Positions 26,893 through 35,306 of a stretch of 64,000 nucleotides of DNA are shown here, in pieces. The notes beneath the pieces were generated by a model. That model made no database searches. It was not told the DNA's origin and saw only the letters and a list, made by a program, of their open reading frames with translations. The position numbers and the translations under genes are program-made. Each line of letters opens with the position of its first letter. The stretch's first letter is position 1. Origin of the DNA: CBDCWT01 sp965223305 (lineage in GTDB: Bacteria > Planctomycetota > Planctomycetia > Pirellulales > Pirellulaceae); contig CBDCWT010000045.1 of assembly GCA_965223305.1 (NCBI GenBank), positions 165,459 through 229,458 on the forward strand. The letters are read 5' to 3'.

Positions 26893-27253
26893 TACCTTCC
26901 TGACATTCTTCCCAGTGGACTCCCGCAAAAGCTGCGGTGTATCACGGCTAAGGATCCGGACGACGTATCCAGCCGGCGCCCCTGTACATTCTGCATAGTC
27001 GACAGGACTGGAACCCTACGTTGCGAAGAACCATTTCACCTCTCACATTCGTAACTACACGCACAATTTCCCCACTATGACTAGATCCCCAAGTCGTTAA
27101 GTTCTTACTCGGCGGCTGCCTGAGTATCAGGTGCCGCTTTGACACCGCGCGTTTGCCGGTCCCCCGGCAAAACACGGTGGAACCTGCGTGTTTCGCAACC
27201 CGGGAGCCAGTTTGAAACCGACTCGCCCCGAACAAATCCACAGCGAGAGGCCT
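26893..27253. promoter_or_regulatory. Divergent promoter region
   Basis: Separates the efflux operon (-) from the phosphodiesterase gene (+). No TetR/MarR-type dyad is obvious and no regulator gene is encoded nearby. Only position supports promoters here. Confidence 0.35.
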
Positions 27254-29122
27254 ATGAATGCTGACTTGGATACTCGCCAGTTAATTGGCGACACGGTTCA
27301 CGCCTTGAGGTCATTTGGGAAGGAGCTTGCGCTCACCGACCTGGTATTCAAGATCATCGCGTTTATCGTGCTGACACCGCTGGTGGGAGTCTTGTTTCGA
27401 GTTCTGCTTGCTTGGTCCGGCAGTGCCGTTCTTTCCGACGTAGACATCCTGTTTTTCTTCTTGGGTCCCGTCGGTTGGGTCTGCTTCATCGTGGTCGGAT
27501 CGCTTTCGATTGGCATCATCGCTTTGGAGCAGGCTTCGCTGATGGCGATTCTCTACGCCGGCACCGTCGGTCAGCGGCCTGGTATTTGGGGGGCACTTCG
27601 ATTTGCCTACGTTCGCGCATGGCCAGTCATACAACTCACGACGCGCGTGATCGTGTCGACCCTGCTAGCGGCAACTCCTTTCTTAGCCGTGGCAGCACTG
27701 GTTTATTTCAACCTGCTTACTACCTACGACATCAACTACTACCTACAGGAGCGGCCTCCGGTTTTTCTGGTGGCGCTGGGCGTGGGTGCGATCATCTTGG
27801 TGACGTTGCTCGCTCTGCTGCTGCGCCTGTTTACGGGTTGGTTCTTCGCGTTGCCGCTGGTTCTGTTCGCGGGATTCAGTGCCATGAGGGCACTAAGCCA
27901 GAGCCGGGAAAGCGCGTGCGGCCGACGCCGCCCGTTGCTGGTTTGGATCGTCGGCTGGATGCTCGCGACCGGGGTCATGTCGGCGTTAGTAACCGGGTTG
28001 GTGGGGCTATTGGCGCGCTTGCTGATCCCCTGGGCATCCAACTCGCTGCACCTACTGGCGGCTGCAAGCGGGGCGAGCATGCTGTTGTTGGCCCTGGCCG
28101 GTTTGGGCGTGAATCTGCTGAGCGCTACGACGTTCGCCGCGATCCTGTTCAACGGCTTTCGGCAACTGGACCTTCAGGGCGCGGCGGATACAGCGCTCCG
28201 CGAGATCGCGGAGCAGACAGGGGCCGGCATTAGCTTGCAATTCACGCGAAAACGGCTGATCGCGGCCGCCGCCGTAGGTGCCGTGGCCTCGTTCACCATC
28301 GGTACCGTATCGCTGCACAGCGTCCGGTTGGACGACGACGTCATGATCATGGCACATCGTGGATCTTCGCTGGCGGCGCCCGAGAACACGCTGGCGGCAG
28401 TGCGCCAGGCCATCCAAGATCGAGCCGATTGGGTGGAAATCGACGTTCAGGAAACCGCGGATGGAGAAGTCGTGCTCTTCCACGACAGTGACTTCATGAA
28501 GCTTGCCGGCCGGGACCTGAAGATCTGGGACGCCACGCTGGACGACTTGAAGGAGATTGACATTGGCAGCTGGTTTGCGCCGGAATTCAAAGATGAACGC
28601 GTGCCGACGTTAGCCGAGGTGCTGGACGAGTGCAAAGGGAAGATCGGCGTGAATATCGAACTGAAGTACTACGGTCATGACGAACAACTCGAGCAACGAG
28701 TCGCCGACATTGTCCAATCTCGGGGGATGACGTCGGATGTCATGGCAATGTCTTTGAAGGTGGAAGGTGTGCTGAAGATGAAGGAGATTCGGCCCGACTG
28801 GCAAGTGGGATTGCTGATGTCGGTTTACGCGGGAAGGATGGAACAGATCGCGGCGGATTTCTTGGCCGTCAATGCGAATTTCGCCGATCAGCGACTAATT
28901 CGCACAGCACACAAGAACGGTAAACAAGTCTACGTGTGGACGGTCAACGACGCTGCCACGATGTCGACGATGATCGGGCGTGGGGTGGACGGCCTGCTAA
29001 CAGACAAGCCGGCCCTCGCCCGCTCGGTGTTGGAACAACGGGCGGAGATGAGTGCGCCGGAGCGCCTGCTGCTCGAATTAGGAGGAATGCTCGGCGTGCC
29101 GCCGGAGCTGGGGGAACCGTAG
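27254..29122 (+). CDS. Membrane-anchored glycerophosphodiester phosphodiesterase
   Basis: A 622-residue protein in two parts. Residues about 1-340 carry around eight transmembrane helices (GPDPase-type membrane domain; e.g. IIAFIVLTPLVGVLFRVLLA). Residues about 360-610 are a GDPD catalytic TIM barrel. Catalytic motifs are intact: MAHRGSSLAAPENT (general-base His and Arg), EIDVQETADGEVVLFHD (metal ligands Glu/Asp and second His) and NIELK. It should hydrolyse glycerophosphodiesters from phospholipid turnover to glycerol-3-phosphate and an alcohol. Start at 27254, with AGAGG 3 nt upstream. Monocistronic, divergent from the efflux operon. Confidence 0.92.
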   Translation: MNADLDTRQLIGDTVHALRSFGKELALTDLVFKIIAFIVLTPLVGVLFRVLLAWSGSAVLSDVDILFFFLGPVGWVCFIVVGSLSIGIIALEQASLMAILYAGTVGQRPGIWGALRFAYVRAWPVIQLTTRVIVSTLLAATPFLAVAALVYFNLLTTYDINYYLQERPPVFLVALGVGAIILVTLLALLLRLFTGWFFALPLVLFAGFSAMRALSQSRESACGRRRPLLVWIVGWMLATGVMSALVTGLVGLLARLLIPWASNSLHLLAAASGASMLLLALAGLGVNLLSATTFAAILFNGFRQLDLQGAADTALREIAEQTGAGISLQFTRKRLIAAAAVGAVASFTIGTVSLHSVRLDDDVMIMAHRGSSLAAPENTLAAVRQAIQDRADWVEIDVQETADGEVVLFHDSDFMKLAGRDLKIWDATLDDLKEIDIGSWFAPEFKDERVPTLAEVLDECKGKIGVNIELKYYGHDEQLEQRVADIVQSRGMTSDVMAMSLKVEGVLKMKEIRPDWQVGLLMSVYAGRMEQIAADFLAVNANFADQRLIRTAHKNGKQVYVWTVNDAATMSTMIGRGVDGLLTDKPALARSVLEQRAEMSAPERLLLELGGMLGVPPELGEP

Positions 29123-29865
29123 TGCGATGCGAGGCCACGTGTCACCAGCCGTTTTCGTAGCCCCATCCTGTGTGTAGTTCGTTCCTTCGACGAGCAACAC
29201 AGCGGAAAACTTTATTGCGAGCGATGCAACTCTTTTACATATCGAACTCGGCCGCCGGCGTATATGCTGCGCTGTGCCGCGTCCGTGACCTGGAGACGAG
29301 AAAGGTGAACTAGACGCCCGGGTCGAATACATGGTGCACATAGCGCCTTTTTCCGACGAGCAGAACATGGAGGGTCTGCTCGTTCGGCGTTTCTTGGCAG
29401 TCGCGGAACGCTTTCCTGCCAGAGGGGTTACGTGGCCCTCGAGTTTGTCGGCCTGTGTACCCTGTGGCACCCTTCTCGGTATTGAAGGTCGTGCAGGTTT
29501 GCGCTTCACAAACCTGCGGACATCGGCTTCACCCTCCCGCGCGCGGGAGGGTCGGACGTGATAGCGTCCGGGGAGGGCTGCCTGGGAGCGATCGCCCCTC
29601 GCATTCCCCCTCTCCGGCCCTTCGGGCCGACTCTCCCCAAGGGGAGAGTGAAGAAACACGAATCACGCGCTAACATAAGAGCTGCACGACCTCATTAGAG
29701 GAGGGGCCGACAGGTTTGACCGGCCGGCCAAAGCACTGCAAACAACAAGTTGCCGAGATTCCCGCCCCTCACCCAGCCCTCTCGCTGCGCGAGGCATGGG
29801 ACAGACCGATTCGGCGACTTACCTGCAACCGTTGCCTATCTGGGAAACGTGGAGCGGAGGATCGA
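29123..29865. other. Repeat-bearing intergenic region
   Basis: Contains the composite repeat at 29490-29692. Frames across this stretch coincide with that repeat and are not credible. GGAGG lies just before the next gene's ATG (29866). Confidence 0.6.
29490..29692 (+). repeat. Composite intergenic repeat, long form
   Basis: Shares about 165 bp with 63447-63616, including CTTCACAAACCTGCGGACAT, CCCTCCCGCGCGCGGGAGGG and CCGGCCCTTCGGGCCGACTC. The 3' part (TCTCCCC palindrome, ATCACGCGCTAA, GAGCTGCACGACC) also matches 63300-63390. Confidence 0.8.
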
Positions 29866-30693
29866 ATGAACGGACGACTTCTTAGCGCCGCGCCGTCACT
29901 AGTCGTTCTCACCAGCATTTCAGTGGCAAGCGTCGCTCTGGCTCAACCAGGGCGGGGCGGAACCGCCAAGGTCTGGGAGTTTCTCGCCGAGAAGTACGAC
30001 AAGAACGAGGACGGCAAGATCGCCAAGGATGAGTACGAGCGTGGAGCGGAAACGTTCGCACGGCTCGATCGCAATCGAGACGGCATCTTGACTCGAGAAG
30101 ACTGGACGAGCACGAGGCGCACCGGCGGTCGTCCAGACCGACGGTCCGGAGGCAGGCTCAGGGGAGTCGCGCCGAGGGTCGGCGAGCAAGCTCCCGATTT
30201 CCAGCTCTCCTACGTCAAAGAACCCGCTAAGCGAGTCCGTCTGGCGAGCTTTGTCGGAAAGAAACCGGTCGCTCTGATCTTCGGCAGCTGTACGTGACCG
30301 CCTTTCGTCAGGTCAACTGGTCAGTTGAGCCGACTTTACGACAGACATCGGGACGAAGTGGAGTTCTTCTTCATCTATTGTCGTGAAGCGCACCCCATCG
30401 ACGGTGTGAGGCCCGGTTTTCGCACGCTCATCGAGGACCCAGTGACGAACGCGGAACGGCTGCAGGTCGCCAGGCAGTTCGTAAAAGATTTCGAACTCGA
30501 CATACCGGTGCTGTTGGACGAAGTGAATGACAAGGTCAGCATCGCCTACGCAGCGCACCCGGACCGGCTCTACCTGGTCGGCAAAGATGGCAAGATTGCG
30601 TTTGCTGGAGATAAGGGGCCCCGCGGCTTCAGCCCGGAAAAACTGGACGAAGCGATCCTGGTGCTCACCGGGAAAAAACCAACGGCCCAATAG
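29866..30693 (+). CDS. Probable selenoprotein: EF-hand plus iodothyronine-deiodinase-like (thioredoxin-fold) protein
   Basis: One frame from ATG 29866 to 30693 is interrupted only by TGA at 30295-30297, which I read as selenocysteine 144 of 275. The N-terminus is a signal peptide (LLSAAPSLVVLTSISVASVA). Two EF-hands follow (D45-E56, DKNEDGKIAKDE; D68-D79, DRNRDGILTRED). Then a thioredoxin-fold domain begins VGEQAPDFQLSYVKEP. The UGA lies at IFGSCT-U-PPF, exactly the deiodinase active-site position (FGSCT-U-P in animal enzymes), and downstream IYCREAHPIDG matches the deiodinase IxEAHxxDG motif (E174, H176). Homology on both sides in one frame argues against a nonsense mutation. A SECIS-like hairpin follows at once. 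GGAGG precedes the start. Exported thiol/selenol redox enzyme; substrate unknown. Selenium-insertion genes are not in the window. Confidence 0.83.
30307..30334 (+). promoter_or_regulatory. Candidate bacterial SECIS element
   Basis: TCAACT pairs with AGTTGA around a GGTC loop (30313-30328), extended by GTC/GAC and G-C pairs with mismatches. The loop begins 21 nt after the UGA and opens with GG, matching the general bacterial SECIS rules (loop 16-37 nt downstream, G in the first two loop positions). Confidence 0.6.
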
Positions 30694-30705
30694 CCAATCT
30701 GCAAC

Positions 30706-31851
30706 ATGATACATGCCTATCTGCACCTCGTCCTGCTACACGTGTTGGCCGCGCCGCCGTACCCCGACAGCCCCACGATCCGCGGGATCTCGCTCGATTG
30801 GTCCACACATCAGCGTTTCGCGCAAGGTAGCGACAATTTTCAGCTAACTTGGGCACACGACGGCCATCTCTACGCCGCTTGGGGAGACGGCGGTGGGTTC
30901 ACTGGCACCAATCGACTGGGCCGGGTCGGGTTGGGCGTAGCTCGCGTTGAGGGACCCGCAGACGCTTATCGAGGGTTCAATGTCTGGGGAGGTCACAACG
31001 CCGAGCAACAGGCAACTTTCGACGGCAAGAGCTGGGGGATGCTTGGCGTCAACCGTACCCTCTATATGTGGGTGGTGCCCGACAAACCAAACGGCAAGCG
31101 GTACCGAAACCACTACGAGTACGTCGAGCTCGCCAGCTCCACCGACCGCGGGGCAACGTGGACCAAGGCGGATTGGAAGTTTGTCGAGTCGGAAGGTCTC
31201 ACCATTCCCACGTTCTTGAATTTTGGCCGAGACTACCAGGGTGTCCCAGCCGATTTCGGCGACTACGTCTACAGCTACTTCATCCGGCCACACAGCCCTA
31301 CGCTCGAGCAAGCTGGGCCACGCGGCGTTGGACTGGTGGTGCACAAGCCCGGAGTCCTCTATCTGGCGCGGGTCGGGAAACAAGATCTAGCGACTGGTAA
31401 GTCCAGCTACGAGTTCTATCGAGGACTGGGGACAAGCGGTGCGCCGCGCTGGGGCACTGCGTCAGAAAAGCAACCGGTGTTCGAAGATCCCCGTGGCGTT
31501 GGTTGGTGTTTGAGCGCCAGTTACAACCCACACCTCAAACGCGTCCTTTTGTGCACGGAACACGATGCCAGTTCACAGGGCACGATCGGCATCTTCGAGG
31601 CTCCCCACCCCTGGGGACCGTGGAAGACTGTCGCATACTATGATCGGGCGATGCCCTTCGGAGCGGAGAGGCCCGGCAGCCGCCTGCCTTGGAAGAACAA
31701 TGTGTTCTTCGCGGCGTTCGCGACAAAATGGCTGCAGGGCAACATTTTCACCTTGAACTTCACCGGCGCCGGTCAGGGCCAGGACAACGATTCGTTCAAC
31801 ACCGTGCGAGGTGCCTTCCAGCTCGCGACCGATCCACTTGATCCGGGCTAA
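30706..31851 (+). CDS. Secreted beta-propeller-like protein (DUF4185-like)
   Basis: A 381-residue protein with a short hydrophobic N-terminus (MIHAYLHLVLLHVLAAPPYP) acting as a probable signal peptide. The body has repeated W/G/D-rich strands: LTWAHDGHLYAAWGDGGGF, GVARVEGPAD, MWVVPDKPNGKRYRNHYEYV, SSTDRGATWTKADW (an Asp-box-like turn) and FEAPHPWGPWKTVAYY. This resembles DUF4185/glycosidase-like propellers acting on, or binding, extracellular carbohydrate. It begins 12 bp after the selenoprotein stop, so co-transcription is likely. Enzymatic activity is not established; the family call is tentative. Confidence 0.7.
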   Translation: MIHAYLHLVLLHVLAAPPYPDSPTIRGISLDWSTHQRFAQGSDNFQLTWAHDGHLYAAWGDGGGFTGTNRLGRVGLGVARVEGPADAYRGFNVWGGHNAEQQATFDGKSWGMLGVNRTLYMWVVPDKPNGKRYRNHYEYVELASSTDRGATWTKADWKFVESEGLTIPTFLNFGRDYQGVPADFGDYVYSYFIRPHSPTLEQAGPRGVGLVVHKPGVLYLARVGKQDLATGKSSYEFYRGLGTSGAPRWGTASEKQPVFEDPRGVGWCLSASYNPHLKRVLLCTEHDASSQGTIGIFEAPHPWGPWKTVAYYDRAMPFGAERPGSRLPWKNNVFFAAFATKWLQGNIFTLNFTGAGQGQDNDSFNTVRGAFQLATDPLDPG

Positions 31852-31911
31852 ACAACGAACCCCGCGGCGAGAATCTTGGAGTTGCGTACTTCTCGGATTC
31901 GTCGCGTTTTT

Positions 31912-31986
31912 CGGAACCCGAAGCGTAAGCGAGGGGGAGTTGGCGTACCATCACAAGTTGATCCCTCGCTTACGCTTCGGGTTCCG
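31912..31986. repeat. Palindromic repeat element, 24-bp arms
   Basis: Same element as 13496-13570 in opposite orientation, including conserved loop and left flank CGCGTTTTT. It sits 60 bp after the propeller-like gene and may also act as a 3' stabilising hairpin. Confidence 0.85.
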
Positions 31987-32108
31987 ATTGAGGCGCACGC
32001 GCGACTTCAACACTTACGCTTTGTGCATCCGTTTGAGGCGAGAGGCGTAACTTCAAAAGGCGAGGCCGCCGTCGCCAGCGAGCGGCGGCTCGTTTTGATG
32101 GTCCGCCG

Positions 32109-32306
32109 TTATTCCTGGTCCTTCTTCTTCCGACGTCTGCTCGCCTTCGGTTTCGCTTTTGGCGTTCGGCCCGCATCGGCCAAGGCGCGACGCAAGAGAA
32201 ATTCAACCTGGCCGTTCAGGCTGCGCAAGTCGTCGTCCGCCCAGCGGCGCACCGCCTCCAGCACGTCCGGATCAACCCGCAACAGAAACGACTTGCGACC
32301 ACTCAA
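32109..32306 (-). CDS. Arc-like ribbon-helix-helix protein
   Basis: A 65-residue basic protein. MSGRKSFLLRVDPDVLEAVR forms the beta-strand and first helix of an Arc/MetJ-type fold, and RSLNGQVEFLLRRAL the second helix. A Lys/Arg tail (KASRRRKKKDQE) follows. It lies 52 bp downstream of the SPFH gene on the same strand; an Arc-like gene behind an SPFH gene is a recurrent bacterial pairing. It may regulate the pair or contact DNA at a membrane-bound complex. Targets unknown. Confidence 0.8.
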   Translation of the reverse strand: MSGRKSFLLRVDPDVLEAVRRWADDDLRSLNGQVEFLLRRALADAGRTPKAKPKASRRRKKKDQE

Positions 32307-32358
32307 GGCGACACCTCACGCCAACATCCCACGTGTATCGACAGCCGAGCAAAGCCGA

Positions 32359-33315
32359 CTACTGGTAGAGGCTGCCTGTATTGATGACCGGCTGCGTGTG
32401 ACGATCGCTGCAGAGGACCACCAACAGGTTGGAGACCATGGTGGCCTTGCGTTCCTCGTCTAACTCGATGATGTCGTCCTTCTCGAGATGTTCCAACGCC
32501 ATGTCGACCATGCCCACCGCTCCCTCGACGATCTTGGTTCTGGCGGCGACAACCGCCTGAGCTTGTTGGCGTTGCAACATGGCGGCCGCGATCTCGGGCG
32601 CGTAGGCAAGGTGGCTGATGCGGGCTTCCGTGACCTCGACACCGGCCTTCTCCAAGCGCTCTTGGATGTCGTGCCGTAGCTGGTCACAGATCTGAGGCGT
32701 GTTACCCCGCAAAGAAACTTCTTCGTCGTGACTGTCGTACGGATGACGGCTCGCCAGATTACGCAATGCCGCCTCGCTCTGCACGGCGACGAAGTGCTCG
32801 TAGTCGTCCACTTCGAACATCGCCTCGGCCGTGTTGACCACCCGCCAAACGACCACTGCCGAAATCTCGATCGGATTGCCATCACGGTCGTTCACCTTCG
32901 ATGGCCGTCCACCTGTCCGGCTCTTATGCTGCACGATCTTTCCCTGAGCGTCCTTTTTCTCTGGAGTTGTAACCGACCCGGTTTCAAAGTTCCTCACCCG
33001 CAGGGTGATCTTCCGCTTCGAAAAAAACGGATTGACCCAGTAGAAGCCGGATTCGGTGACCGAACCCCGGTACTCGCCGAATAAGAGCATCACGCGGGCG
33101 TCGTTGGGCGCCACGGCCTGGTAGCCGAACAACGACACGACCCCACAAATCAGGGCCAGGATTCCCCCAATGACCAGCGGCGCAGGACTCAGGTCGTTTC
33201 CGGTACTGGCCATCACGAGACCTGTTATAAAGGTCGCTGGCCCCCCCAGAATCAAGATCACGCTGATCATCAGCGGAAACCAACCCGACACCGGCCTAAA
33301 TACCTGTTCTTTCAT
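32359..33315 (-). CDS. SPFH/Band-7 domain membrane protein
   Basis: A 318-residue protein with two N-terminal transmembrane helices (about 10-65; LMISVILILGGPATFITGLV and VIGGILALICGVVSLFGYQA), then an SPFH domain (about 65-240; VAPNDARVMLLFGEYRGSV, GFYWVNPFF, DRDGNPIEISAVVVWRV) and a helical C-terminal oligomerisation region (MLQRQQAQAVVAARTKIVEG). Flotillin/stomatin relatives scaffold membrane microdomains and regulate proteases. I start at 33315, since GAGGAG lies 7 nt upstream, better than the ATG at 33333. Followed by an Arc-like gene, likely co-transcribed. Confidence 0.9.
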   Translation of the reverse strand: MKEQVFRPVSGWFPLMISVILILGGPATFITGLVMASTGNDLSPAPLVIGGILALICGVVSLFGYQAVAPNDARVMLLFGEYRGSVTESGFYWVNPFFSKRKITLRVRNFETGSVTTPEKKDAQGKIVQHKSRTGGRPSKVNDRDGNPIEISAVVVWRVVNTAEAMFEVDDYEHFVAVQSEAALRNLASRHPYDSHDEEVSLRGNTPQICDQLRHDIQERLEKAGVEVTEARISHLAYAPEIAAAMLQRQQAQAVVAARTKIVEGAVGMVDMALEHLEKDDIIELDEERKATMVSNLLVVLCSDRHTQPVINTGSLYQ

Positions 33316-33948
33316 CTTCGCACTCCTCGTCATCTTGAAACGACCTGGACGGCTGCAGATTTCACTATGATATCACTATGGTATCTTCGAGGTCCACGGG
33401 AGGATCTTGCGAAAAAAGGGGAACGCCCACTCCGGGCCGGTCCACGAGTCGGGATTCGCAGGTTGCCTGGCGGACCTAAGAGCTATTACAGCCAGGAGAT
33501 AGGACAATACTGCAGCCAGGCGTCGTGGGCGAGACGGGCGAAGGCCAAAGCTCGACTGAGCGCGGCGTAACCGTCACAAAGTCCCTTCTCCCTCGCCGGA
33601 GGCTGTGCAGCTTCTAACTGGGTTAGCGCGTGATTTCGTCTTTCTTCACTCTCCCCTCGGGGAGAGTCGGCCCGAAGGGCCGGAGAGGGGGGCACTCGCC
33701 GGACGCTACGCGTCGGTTTCGCTGGGAAACCGTGGGCTAACGTCCAGCGGCTGATTTTGTAGGATTCCGCTCGGTCACTGGGTGACGACCATCAGCCGGA
33801 ATGCGTTAGCATCCGGTTTGTTGAGCGTAGCCGAACTCGCCAGAGTTTGGTGGATGCATGAAGCGTAAAAGCTGCACCACCCCGGCGGGGGAGAAGGTGG
33901 CCGAAGGCCGGATGAGGGGGAGCAGCAGTCCCTTGAAACCAGCGCCCG
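33316..33948. repeat. Repeat-rich intergenic region with composite module
   Basis: The composite module runs about 33601-33760: GCAGCTTCTAACT, CTCTCCCCTCGGGGAGAG, GGCCCGAAGGGCC, CGTCGGTTTCGCTGGG, GGGCTAACGTCCAGCGGCTG. It is followed by GCCGGAATGCGTTAGCATCC (about 33796), CCGAACTCGCCAGAGTTTGG (about 33830) and GGTGGCCGAAGGCCGGATGA (about 33896). No gene. Confidence 0.8.
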
Positions 33949-34137
33949 CTAGGACTTTGACCCCGATCGGCAATGCTCGACGCCAACGTGCCACACAACT
34001 GCAGCGAACATCGGAATGAGCGGCCACAGAGCCGGCGCGCGGGTGGGAACGGAGATGACCGCGTCGACAAATAGCCAGCCGCAGGCGAGGAAGAAGATCA
34101 CCGCCGCGACGAGTTCTTGGTTCTTAAAGCGTAGCAT
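33949..34137 (-). CDS. Small two-helix membrane protein
   Basis: A 62-residue product: MLRFKNQELVAAVIFFLACG, then a second hydrophobic segment (APALWPLIPMFAAVVWHVGV) and a basic tail. It follows the ABC permease gene by about 100 bp on the same strand and could be an orphan membrane peptide. No strong ribosome-binding site (GGGTGG, about 7 nt). Family unknown; may be spurious. Confidence 0.4.
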   Translation of the reverse strand: MLRFKNQELVAAVIFFLACGWLFVDAVISVPTRAPALWPLIPMFAAVVWHVGVEHCRSGSKS

Positions 34138-34238
34138 GGGCGACCACCCTTTGGGTTTGAGACACGGGTGTTTACTGGTTCCGCAGACGATTGACAGTAG
34201 CAAGAACCAGACGAGCCGTTATATTACTCGATCGTCTG

Positions 34239-35306
34239 TCAGAGGCCGAGGCTGCGGATGCGTGTGTGACGGATTTGGTCTAAGGTCACTGCAGCGATGA
34301 TAATCGCTCCGATGATCATGTCCTGATAAGGGTTCGGGACTTCCAGTTGGTCGCAGCCGCTGGTGATCACCCCCATGATGGCCGCGCCGGCGAGCGTCCC
34401 GACAACCGATCCGCGTCCGCCACTCAGACTCCCGCCTCCGATGACGACCGCCGCGATGATTCTCAGCTCGAGCCCCAGGCCTTCAATAGGGTTGGCGATC
34501 TTCAGGGTGGCGAAGTGGTAGATCGCCGCGATCCCCACAAACAAGCCGGCGAGCGTGTAGACGGCGATCTTGGTCTGGGAGATGTTGACGCCGCACAACC
34601 GCGCCGTCGGCTCGCTCGAGCCCAACGCAAAGATGTGGCGGCCGAGCACCGTGTAGCGCAGTAAGCAAGCGACGGCCAGGGCCAAACAGGCAGCAGCCCA
34701 GACGCCGGCCGGCAGCTTGGGCAGGATGCCGGCGACAAAGTCCGGAGGACGCGTGGAACAGAGCTGCATGATCCAGCCGGGAATTTGATCGCGAGGTGGG
34801 AAGATCGTCGACTCGTTCGAGATGATCTTTCCTACACCGAGGAAGATCGTCATCGTGCCCAACGTGACGATGAACGGCACAATCCGCAGGGAGCTAATCA
34901 AGACACCATTGGCGAATCCGCACAGCGAGCCGGTAGCCACGGTTGCCACCACAGCCAGCGCCACAGGCACGTTCTCTTTGAAGCAAAAGGCCATCACGGT
35001 CGCCGATAACGTCAAAGAAGTGCCGGCCGACAAGTCGATGCCGCCGGCAATGATGATCAGGGTCATACCGAGGCCGGCAACCACAACAATCGACGTCTGC
35101 GTGACGACGACGCGCAGATTTCTGACCGTCATGAAGTAGCCGTCTCCCCAGAGCTGGTCGGCAACCGCGAAGAAGACTACGATCGCCAACAGCGCGAGCA
35201 GCGGACCCAAGTCACCTGTCAGCCAGCGGACCATCACCGCGGCCACCGATCTTCTGCTGGTCTTCCGCTCGATCAAGGTAAGGCTGTCCCTATTTGCTGG
35301 ATTCAA
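34239..35306 (-). CDS. Ribose-type ABC transporter permease (RbsC-like)
   Basis: A 355-residue inner-membrane permease of the BPD-transporter-2 family with about nine helices. Family segments: GLGMTLIIIAGGIDLSAGTS, FVNGVLIS-like GFANGVLISSLRIVPFIVTL, and the C-terminal GGGSLSGGRGSVVGTLAGA loop that contacts the ATPase. It overlaps the upstream ATPase gene by 17 bp, indicating translational coupling. No substrate-binding protein gene is next to it. Probably sugar import, specificity unknown. Confidence 0.92.
   Translation of the reverse strand: MNPANRDSLTLIERKTSRRSVAAVMVRWLTGDLGPLLALLAIVVFFAVADQLWGDGYFMTVRNLRVVVTQTSIVVVAGLGMTLIIIAGGIDLSAGTSLTLSATVMAFCFKENVPVALAVVATVATGSLCGFANGVLISSLRIVPFIVTLGTMTIFLGVGKIISNESTIFPPRDQIPGWIMQLCSTRPPDFVAGILPKLPAGVWAAACLALAVACLLRYTVLGRHIFALGSSEPTARLCGVNISQTKIAVYTLAGLFVGIAAIYHFATLKIANPIEGLGLELRIIAAVVIGGGSLSGGRGSVVGTLAGAAIMGVITSGCDQLEVPNPYQDMIIGAIIIAAVTLDQIRHTRIRSLGL

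Noticed and set aside
26893..27253. TetR/MarR operator for the efflux operon
   Set aside because: I looked for a dyad in the divergent region and found none I could defend.
30298..30693. Separate gene starting at 30325
   Set aside because: It is in frame with the upstream gene, lacks a ribosome-binding site and begins in the middle of a thioredoxin-fold domain. One UGA-containing gene fits better.
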